DNA of 31,540 nucleotides from Rhizophagus sp. LPA8_4_AMF (lineage: Eukaryota; Glomeromycota; Glomeromycetes; Glomerales; Glomeraceae). A program made the translations under genes and the position numbers. The notes beneath the pieces were generated by a model, which was not told the origin of the DNA, searched no databases, and saw nothing but the letters and a program-made list of their open reading frames with translations. Below are positions 20,971 to 29,408 of this stretch, one piece after another; positions within the stretch are counted from its first letter, which is position 1, and each line of letters begins with the position of its first letter. The stretch spans positions 1 to 31,540 of the forward strand of contig JADRCO010000530.1 in the NCBI GenBank assembly GCA_021464525.1, read 5' to 3'.

Positions 20971-21734
20971 TATCTTAACCAGCAAAATATATATAATACA
21001 TATAAAATAATTTTTAAAAAGAAACTTTTTGAAAAATATCCTCCATGCAGTGTTTGAAACCCAAAAAGGAAGGAATACGAAGTAAAAATAAAAAAAAAAG
21101 AGAGATATATTACTTCACTGGAAATGATAAGAAAGAGGGGGAAGAGGAGGAACGAAATAAGAGAGGGAAAGAAAGGATGGAATTTTTTTTAAAAAAAATT
21201 TCGGATGGAGATTGAGGAGGTATTTATAATAAATTTGTTAGCTATAGCTTGAGTATAAAAAAATCATGTCATACAAAGGATTTTTTCCCACGGAGTTTGC
21301 TATAGTCAGAGTATAAAAAATTGCGTCACGATCAAAAACATCAATATAGATTTTTAGTAAATTTTTTTCTGCGAAATGACTCATAATTATTGATCATGTG
21401 ATCATGCAGAACACACGCTTAAAAAAAAAAATTTTTCAGCTCCGCTTATAAGATTGATAACTTTTATACATGAGACGCGATTTGTATATTTGAAATATAT
21501 TATTTTTACGTTTAACAAATGTTCACAAAATCACATGCCGAGAGACATCGGCAATACTCAACAGTAAAAACTATATCGTTAGATTCACAGCTGTAAATAA
21601 ATAATTATTTATTATTGGTTATCCTCATAAGTTTATGCAAATTTTACATAATTGTTATTTTGGTCGGTTATCTCATATTACAATATTGGATAATAACGGT
21701 GAGTTCATTATAAAAATTGCATGAAACGGTCCCG
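20971..21734. other. Intergenic with a direct repeat and a purine block
   Basis: A purine-rich block runs from about 21083 to 21180. GCTATAGCTTGAGTATAAAAAA (21240-21261) and GCTATAGTCAGAGTATAAAAAA (21299-21320) are near-identical words 59 bp apart. No gene recognised. Confidence 0.5.
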
Positions 21735-21773
21735 AACCAATAATATTATTATTGGATAATAATATTATTGGTT
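21735..21773. repeat. Perfect inverted repeat, 17-bp arms
   Basis: AACCAATAATATTATTA (21735-21751), 5-nt loop TTGGA, then the exact complement at 21757-21773. It could form a stable cruciform or an RNA hairpin; no gene end is adjacent. Confidence 0.7.
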
Positions 21774-22517
21774 TGTTAGGACGTATCAATTTCTGTAGAT
21801 AACTGATAATAGTTTTTATAAATCGCCTGTATTTATTGTACTAATATAAATATATGTGCAATATATTATGTATTATACAGCCTATAAATAGAATTATTGC
21901 AAAAAAAAAATCAATAAGTCAATTTAAGTTACTTAAGTTGCAGGATCACGAAATAATTCAAATAATAAAATAGGATACTACTACTTCAGATTCATTGTCT
22001 CGAGTTACAATTCCATTCAGAACCTATTAGGCAGTAGCCATATTCGCTATGAAGCTACTAGCCGTTAGGCCTCATATTTGGGTTTTCTATGTGTTGCGGA
22101 AGAAGAAAAGTATAATCAAACGCCAATTATACCCGGCTTTCATTTTGAGAATGGAGCAACTGCGCTAATCCAACAAATTATCAGTTATTTTAGAGTCGAC
22201 GCAACGTACGAAGCGTGACGCAGAACATGGCAGCTTATTTTTATGGGAAGATATATTTATATTGAGGGTTTTAAGAATTATCTGTGATTATAAGTAAAAT
22301 TGAGATTCAAAGTTCAAACATTTGCATAATATTTTTATTTTTAGCTGAAAACGTCCGCTTATAATTAATTGCCAAATCTGGTCGTTAGCATGAGACTTGT
22401 GACTGATGTTCCTTAAATTTATATTTGTTTTAACATATATTAAGAATATCAAGAATATATTTTTTTTTAAGTTTAACAAATGTATGATGCATATTCATAC
22501 CCTCATACGGGTTGGCT
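21774..22517. other. Intergenic
   Basis: A moderately GC-rich patch (about 22000-22240) has no frame long enough to support a gene on either strand. Confidence 0.5.
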
Positions 22518-22756
22518 CATTTCACCGACAATCATTTCACCGAAAGTTTTGAAAACCTAACCCATTTACCCCAATCTAACCCTAACCCTAGCCTAACCCT
22601 AATTTTTCTACCTAACCCTAACTCTAATCTAACTATAATCCTAAATTCCCTTGTCGGTGAGATGATTGTCGGCGAAACATTTGTCTGCGAAATGACCCTG
22701 TCGGTGAAACGTCTGTCGGCGAGATAATTGTCGGTGAAATGATTGTCGGTGAAATG
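22518..22756. mobile_element. Foldback-like element 2 (239 bp) with telomere-like interior
   Basis: A 26-bp perfect inverted repeat joins 22518-22543 and 22731-22756 (CATTTCACCGACAATCATTT...). The right arm is an array of seven 15-16-bp units from about 22651 (TTGTCGGTGAAATGA consensus); the left arm has two. Between them, 22556-22636 is rich in CCTAACCCTAACCCTA, the C-strand of the common fungal telomere repeat TTAGGG, in degenerating form. Several overlapping frames of 70-94 codons here are the arrays read as protein. Its architecture parallels the element at 18072 although the unit sequence differs. Confidence 0.75.
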
Positions 22757-23502
22757 AATGCGATCCAAAAAATTATTACTGTAAGAAATTCTATTAACCC
22801 CTTGCCGAAGATTATCACATGTACTGTAATTGATCCAGACTTAATAACGGTTCCCGGTTTCGTTTCCCGCACAGACCATGTGGCAGGACAAACAGAGTGA
22901 AATCCAATCTCTCCCATTCATTCCCGTGAGCCAATACTTATCGGTCAAAATGGTTGCTTTAATATTATCGCATAATTGTTGAGCTAAATTAATGATCCTA
23001 CCAATTATTTCATTCTCGATTTGGACCACTCATTTAAACAAATAGTTAAGCCTTCCAAAGACCTAAAAAGATTGTCAAATTGCACAAGAAAAAATATATC
23101 ACGGGACACACGAATAACGCTGCGTAATTTTTTTTGCGAATCCCGCACGAATTCAACCTTTTTTAATCTTATTTATTTTGTTATTATTTTTTTATTTAAT
23201 TGTCTGATTGTCTGATTTTTTTAATTAAATATTAAGAACTTTTTTACCCCAAATTGAGTATTACCGTAGTTGGGTTCGGGATGATCGAGATGATCTCGGC
23301 ATACTATTTGTAATACCTTTATACTGATAAAATAGGAAATTTTTCTTCGTTTTCATGTGAGGTAGAATAACAAAGGGGATGCAAATCTTCTGTTTTTCAA
23401 AGCTTTAAAAGAAAAAGGTTTCCTTGCCTTTTTGCTAACAAGGTTTAATATATTATTTGAATTACTTCTAATTCCCGTAACATTTTACGTAACGTATTAA
23501 TA
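22757..23502. other. Upstream region of the cysteine-rich peptide gene
   Basis: A minus-strand frame (22841-23029, 62 aa, with QLCDNIKATILTDKYWLTG) has a somewhat protein-like composition but no other support. A near-palindrome CGAGATGATCTCG lies at 23287-23299. No TATA box stands out in the last 100 nt before 23503. Confidence 0.4.
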
Positions 23503-23899
23503 ATGAAACGCTTTTTGTTGGGTTTACTTATCGCAATTCTCTTCTCCAGCATTTTAGTTGGAGGAGTTTCCGTCCGCCGTAAAGGTACTATGATTTCTTC
23601 TCTTTCAAGTTCAATCACATTTTGGAAGTAAGGAATGTTTCTTGGAAAAGTTTGTCTAATCTTTCTGTTTTGTATTTAACAAGAACTAGCTCGACACCTA
23701 AAAAGACAAGGTTAGTAATGTTAAATACTCTAAAAAAAAGTTCTACCCATTCACTTTACGATCTATCATGATAACGATATAATGTTCTGTAGGCTGTGGT
23801 ATAGGTGACTACCATGAACCGAACGGATGTTTATGCATGGCAGATTTTCACTGTGCGAGTTTTGTTTGTTGCCATAATATATGTGCGGATACGTGTTAA
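23503..23899 (+). CDS. Secreted cysteine-rich peptide precursor, 71 aa, three exons
   Basis: Exons 23503-23584, 23684-23710 and 23793-23899 (TAA) join in phase through GT-AG introns of 99 and 82 nt. Exon 1 encodes a signal peptide (MKRFLLGLLIAILFSSILVG plus GVSVRRK). Exon 2 encodes a short propeptide ending in Lys34-Arg35 (ELARHLKRQ), a classic Kex2-type processing site. Exon 3 encodes the cysteine domain. The predicted mature peptide (36-71) starts at Gln36, which could cyclise, and carries eight Cys at 38, 49, 51, 57, 62, 63, 67 and 71 (C-x10-C-x-C-x5-C-x4-CC-x3-C-x3-C), enough for four disulfides. It begins GCGIGDYHEPNGCLC. The layout is that of small secreted fungal peptides (candidate effectors, antimicrobial or signalling peptides). 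Which of these it is cannot be told from sequence. The frames are too short for simple ORF calling. Confidence 0.87.
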
Positions 23900-24480
23900 C
23901 ACTCAGCAAATTTATTCATATTATTAAGCATTGATAGAGTACAATTGCCGTGCAATTGTTCTCATTTATTTCATTGATATTTCCTTTATATGCTTTAATT
24001 TAATTTTCATTTCATTCATTAATTTATTAATTCTCTTAGTTTTAAATATAATTAATCCTAATTTCAACGTCTGTTTTTACTAGTGAAATTATATACAAAG
24101 AGTATTTTGAGTATTTTTTGGGGACAAATTAATTTATTTCATTTTTTTTTTTAATAAACAAGTTGACCCAAAGTTATCATCTGCTGCATAGCTAAACAAA
24201 GCTTTTGTAAAAATTTAGCATTTTTATTTATTTCTTATATTTTTTTTACATTGTTTTATTGTTTTTATTATACACGATTTATAAACTTTTTGCACTTCGA
24301 CATTGTTTGTCCGGTCACTCGCTCCGATAACATTTATTCCGGAAAAGGAACTATATAATTGAATTTGTTGTTAAAGCAGTAGCAGAATCTGGCATACTAC
24401 ATTACTGTTATCACCTCCTATCTGCTAAATTCGGTGGTAACAATAAATTGTTCGACGACTTTTACATACTGCGCTAAATA
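23900..24480. other. 3' flank of the peptide gene and AT-rich intergenic
   Basis: No canonical AATAAA within the first 100 nt after the stop. Nothing else recognised. Confidence 0.5.
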
Positions 24481-24552
24481 GTGGAAGCTGAGAGAATTGG
24501 TGTTGATACTTCTTTAGAAGAGTTAGTACATAGAACACTTGGAAAGGATTGA
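24481..24552 (+). pseudogene. Possible C-terminal coding scrap
   Basis: The frame from 24481 reads VEAERIGVDTSLEELVHRTL, then GKD and TGA (24550-24552), with amphipathic, protein-like composition. An in-frame TAA lies six nt upstream, and an AG (TAAATAG, 24476-24482) could be an acceptor. It may be a terminal exon or a relic. No family recognised. Confidence 0.3.
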
Positions 24553-25865
24553 AAAGAAAAAGGAGGATATGTGGTAAAGCATGCAACGACTGCAAGTTCG
24601 TGTTCATTTTGTTTAATTTAATGAATAATAATTGCATGAAAACCATTTTTGATATAATGGATATAAGATTTATCCAATTTTCTCCGTTTTTATTAATGAA
24701 TATTTATTATAATGATAAATCCTGTTTTATAATTTTATATATATACTTTTAAAATCCATTAAAATTCCATTTAACCTGTCCCGCGTGATTTACACACGTG
24801 GTCAGGTGTAACCATTAACTTAAAAGCTGTTAAATTTTAGATTAAGATGAATTTAGTAAAATTAATCTTTGTTTTTGAGATAAATTTTTCTTGTAAAAAT
24901 AAAGCTAATCAATAAATATATATAATATATCTCGATAAGGTGTTATTTATTTGGTTACGGTGGTACGAAGTCACCTAATAAAATATAATACCTATAATAT
25001 GTTTCTCTTTTAATTTAATTTTTAAAACTCACCATTAAAAAGTTAAAGGTCATTTTGTCTATAATACAATTGTAATGTGATTAATCATACCCAAAGGTTA
25101 TTCATGTGATATTGTAATTCCTATGGTATTTCAGTACGATGTACCTGTACATAATTAGTAATACCCTATTTATTATATCATATCGTATCATACTACTTTA
25201 CTATATGCTCATCTCGATAATGTCCTTTTTTAGGTCATTGTCATTAAAAATTTCTACGTGTTTATAAATGCAAGAGATTTCAAAAAATATTGTTTGAAAA
25301 AAAAAGTAATTAATTTCAAAGATTCCTTAACATAATATTATTTTATTATAAATAATTTAATATTACTATTTAATTTCAGTGTTCGATTTTATAATTATTT
25401 AGATTAATATACAATTTATTTATAAAAAAAAAAGAAAAATTTTTATCAAAGTTATCAATCAATGCGAACTCGTTAAAATGTAACATTACCAAAATAAATT
25501 GAAATTTCTGGACCGTAACGCCTTAGAACGTTTAACGGTAATCGTTAGTTTATAATTAATCATCCGTGAAATGATGTAATACGTGTAATAAATAATGAAA
25601 CATCAAATCATACCGTATAAATTTATTAAATAATTACACAAACATTATACCAGGGGACAAGAATATTTTTTGCTGTGGTTAATCTATCATCAATCAATTG
25701 ATGTTTCGAGTTACATAGCTTAAACGATAATAAAGTTGTTCTGAGTAAAAGCATTACAATACACCAATACCTGGCAAGCATGCACCCTTTTAGATTTAGA
25801 ACACTATCAATTTGATCGCCCCATAAAATTTACAGAAAATTTTATAAAAAAAAAAAACTTTATAA
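24553..25865. other. AT-rich intergenic
   Basis: No gene. One CACGTG at 24795-24800. Overlapping frames on the two strands at 24425-24752 have no domain. Confidence 0.5.
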
Positions 25866-26172
25866 TTACAAATTACAAATATAACAAAAATTCTTTTGCA
25901 TTAAATCACGAGGTTTAACCGGTTTAGCCAACATTGGTATATCTGCGCCATCCGCTGCAATATGTCACCACATCCAGTGATCTTTACTAATTTTCAACAA
26001 TTTAAAAAGCAAAATAGCCATTTTTCCTCTTATGATTTTTGTCGAATCCTGTAAATAAGCAATGTTGGTATTACATAAACTAAACTTCTGCTTGGATAAT
26101 AATTCTTACAAATGAATTCGTTTCACTCGGTTGCATGTGGCAATTGTGGCATGCCAGAAAAAATGGCTTCAC
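25866..26172 (-). pseudogene. Fragment of a split gene with an in-frame stop
   Basis: Reading leftward, exon 26172-26110 follows an acceptor (ATTTTTAG) and encodes VKPFFLACHNCHMQPSETNS plus F. A consensus donor (GTAAGA) and a 61-nt intron ending TTTACAG join it in phase 0 to 26048, which reads DSTKIIRGKMAILLFKLLKI then SKDHWMW. A TGA follows (25967-25965). The frame continues as HIAADGADIPMLAKPVKPRD, then LMQKNFCYICNL and TAA at 25868-25866. Protein-like sequence on both sides of the TGA, and a good intron, suggest a recently broken gene. No family recognised and no start found. Confidence 0.4.
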
Positions 26173-26517
26173 CTAAAAATATAAAGCAGTAAGAGCATTA
26201 CGTAAACAGTAAATCTCCAATTGCTAAATATAAATTTTATAAATTGTATTATCTAATTGATAAAATCACTCATATGATCCTTATGATACATTTAATTATA
26301 TTATGTCATATGTTAAACTTTTTTGATAATTTAACTATTCGCTAGAAGTAATTTCTTGTTTCGTGTGATTGTCTAAAAAAAAAACTGGTTTCTAATGATT
26401 ACATCAGACGGTCGAATCGGTTCGATCCGATTTTAGTTTTAAATTATGAAACCGTGAAAAGAATTGAGCCGCACACAAAAAAATTTAATGATTTGTACTG
26501 TTCAATGCGTACATACA

Positions 26518-26548
<31 letters not shown>

Positions 26549-27700
26549 AAAACGATAAGTTACAATTTTTAATTTAAATATCAAAAACTCGATCGGGATC
26601 TACCAATCGGTACTAACCGATAGATAAATAAAAAATCGGACATAACCGAAAATCATTTGAAATCGCTTATTCATTAATACATTGCAGTACAGCATTTAAT
26701 TAAATTTATCGCTTGAATTAAAAGTAAATTAAGAAATTGATTTTAAAAAAGTGATAAATAATAGTATTATTCTTTGTTCTCTTGTAGCACTAAAGAATTT
26801 TTAATGTCGATTCCATCTACCATATAAAGTATATACATACACATAATATGTTGTGTAATACTATAATTCTTTTCTATAACATAGAGTTTAACGAATTAAT
26901 ATGTTTCTAAATTATTAATTTAATAATATTTAAGAATTTTTTTTTTTTTTTTACATAATTTATTATTGAAACGATTTTTCTTTGTTTATTTATTTTATTT
27001 ATTTATTATTTATTATTTTATTCAATGACAAAGGTAATCAAACATAATAATGTTACGAATATTAAGTGTTTCCTGTCGTAATAGGTGGTAGGTGCAAATT
27101 ATCATTTTTCAACTAACCGTAATAGTGTAGTAAATAATGTTTACAACCATATGTTTTATAATAATATTGATTTACGGTCGTTATAGTCAAAATTAAGGTT
27201 AAGTAACGTAATTATTACTTACGTCCACAACTTTAACAACAAATATTACTAATATAAATAAATTTATAACTCGGTTAAATCATTCATGCAAAAGTATAAA
27301 TAAAATAAATTCACGATATGTTCTTTAAAAATATCAATTATCAATTTTTGTATTATATTTATATTGGTTAACGTCCCGAATTTCATTGAATAGTGATTGG
27401 ATTTTTTTTTTTATGATAGATTTAATTTAGTTAATTTGAAATTTCCTAGTATTTACTAGCATCGGCCGATTAATTGACCAATTAGACTTTTAAAATAACG
27501 TTTAACCCCTTGATTTAGGGTTATCTAATATAGTATATCATTAATACATACAGATGATTATCAAGAATTTCACGAATTACAATCGATGGAAGTACAGTAT
27601 TTTAACATTACTGTAGAAGCTCGCCTATCATTTGTCCTTAATTCAACGATTGACTTAATGGAGTCAAAGGGAAATTAAGAATTTATCCCATCGGTAGTAT
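26173..27700. other. AT-rich intergenic
   Basis: No gene recognised. An (ATTT)n microsatellite of about 28 nt lies at 26519-26546. Words of the type TCGATCCGATTTTAG and TCGGTTAG occur in both orientations at 26420-26650, probably decayed repeats. Confidence 0.5.
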
Positions 27701-27782
27701 GTATACACCGATGGATTTTTTTGTAAATTACTCCACCGGTATAAAAAAAATATAATTAAGTATAAAATCCATCGGTGTATAC
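27701..27782. repeat. Inverted repeat with 19-bp perfect arms
   Basis: GTATACACCGATGGATTTT (27701-27719) and its exact complement (27764-27782) are separated by 44 bp. A third partial copy, CCATCGGT, precedes the left arm (27689-27696). It may be the core of a small inverted-repeat element. Confidence 0.6.
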
Positions 27783-28333
27783 GTCATATACAATGAGATA
27801 ACAAGTATTTATAACATAAGCATTTGAATCTATAATTTTTCATGCATAACTAATCTTCAAATCATTTCATTTGGGTTCGTAATTCAGGCCAATTTTATGG
27901 TGCCGGTCAAAGTTAATAAATTTCTGTGAATTTTTGGTGCCGAATTATGCAAATTACACATAATATAACGTGGATTTACTCTTCATAATTTTGATCATGT
28001 GTGGAAATTAGGTCGTCATAGACGTTTGAGTTTCAAAGCTGCCTATTGACTTTAAACTTATACTCATTATTCACTTAAAATGAGGTATAATAAAATTTTT
28101 TTGATTTCAAAAAGTTTATTTACAATGATTTAAGACTAATTGAGTCTACAAAATGAGTAATAACTATTAATTACATTCATATATATTTACAAAGAATTTT
28201 TTTTCTTAACTTTTGTGTATCTCCCTCTCTCTTCACGAATTAAAATATATAAAATTTTCGAGAAAATTGTACCAAGCTGGCTTATCAATTAACTTAACCA
28301 TAAAGAAAACTCGAACCTTTATAATCAACCAAT
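27783..28333. other. Intergenic
   Basis: No gene. TGGTGCCGGTC and TGGTGCCGAAT (about 27899-27946) are short direct repeats, probably remnants of a dispersed repeat. Confidence 0.45.
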
Positions 28334-29008
28334 ATGAATAAAGTTATCACAATTGAAAATGAATCATCTAGTGATGAAGATTCATCAATTCCTTACCAAC
28401 TTTGTATTATTGTGAATTTAAAATTGTTGCACAAAAAGGTAAATTAGATGAAGAAACAAACCTTGTTATTTCACGTTCTTCATTGAAAGGGTTAGCAAGG
28501 GTATGGTATTACACTCATACCACGACAGAATTTCAAAAATCTTCTTGATTTAAATTTTCAAGAGCTGTAAGACGTCATTTTCAACCCGATAACAAACATC
28601 CCACAGAACGATCAAATAACCGAAATAACCGATCCAAATATTCTAAGAATGTTTTTGCAAGCGATCTTAATTCCATTGCTAATAGTGTGGAAGAACTACG
28701 AAATTGTAAACAAAGTTCCGAAACTTATGGAACTCGCGTATATGATTTGATTGAAATGGTTAACGTTAATAAGACAAAATGTGAAATGGCTGTGAACTTA
28801 ATTAATTAAAGGTTTAAGAGAATATTATGCAAAGACGTTGTAATGTAAAATCTTGTTACTTTTAATCAAGCTTTAAAATTTGCAAAAATTATTGAATCGA
28901 ATTGTTGAATCAAAGAAAGAAGTAGTAAAACATGAAGAAAAAGAAAAATATTTAATTTTAGACAAGCTGATTCCTAATGTAAAAAGTGAAATAAGTGGAA
29001 GAAAATAG
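28334..29008 (+). pseudogene. Decayed retrotransposon gag-like gene
   Basis: It starts MNKVITIENESSSDEDSS at 28334, then protein-like sequence continues in a second frame. That frame contains SRSSLKGLARVWYYTHTTTE ... FKFSRAVRRHFQP, matching the layout of the retrotransposon gag (capsid) family: the A-x-x-W-Y segment followed by an F-x-x-F/R-x-x-F block. A TGA sits where the family usually has Trp. Further on come SVEELRNCKQSSETYGTRVY and, after another frame change, LIKGLREYYAK. A TAA interrupts VVM/NLVTFNQALKFAKIIES, and the final frame ends VKHEEKEKYLILDKL...-TAG at 29006-29008. At least two stops and three frame changes make it non-functional. No protease, reverse transcriptase or integrase remains nearby, and I see no long terminal repeats. 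Confidence 0.7.
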
Positions 29009-29304
29009 ATTGAAAAATTCTAGGTAAACGGAGATAAATTTAGATTCAATTACGGATGAATTCATAGGCTTACAATATTCATCTATCTTTTTAGATTAGT
29101 AGAAATTTTTATTAAGAACATTTGAAATTTTGCTTTAATAGCTTACTTCAATTATGTACAAATACAAACAAAACTTTTAGTTTAGTCAATTTAAGCCTTC
29201 ACTTTATAATAACATAGAATTTTTCTTATAAAGTAAATTCAAAAATTTATTGTGAAATAATCGAATATTTATAATCCATCATTATTTCAGTATATAACAT
29301 TACT

Positions 29305-29408
29305 CTATATTACACTATATTACACTATATTACCTAACCCAAGATATTTACATGATCTATATTACACTATATTACACTATATTACCTAACCCAAGATATT
29401 TACATGAT
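29305..29408. repeat. Perfect 52-bp tandem duplication
   Basis: 29305-29356 is repeated exactly at 29357-29408. Inside each unit CTATATTACA repeats as a 10-mer two and a half times, followed by CCTAACCCAAG. Identity of the copies implies a recent duplication. Confidence 0.9.

Noticed and set aside
22512..22917. Several overlapping frames of 70-94 codons on both strands
   Set aside because: All coincide with the arms of foldback-like element 2 and the telomere-like tract; the repeated pentapeptides reflect the 15-bp unit.
22841..23029. 62-residue minus-strand frame with protein-like composition
   Set aside because: Short, no recognised domain, no TATA or intron signals; two other frames over the same DNA look equally protein-like, so none can be preferred.
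23260..23330. Possible 5S rRNA or tRNA-like words (GGGTTCGGGAT)
   Set aside because: The surrounding sequence does not match the 5S internal control region or fold as a tRNA.
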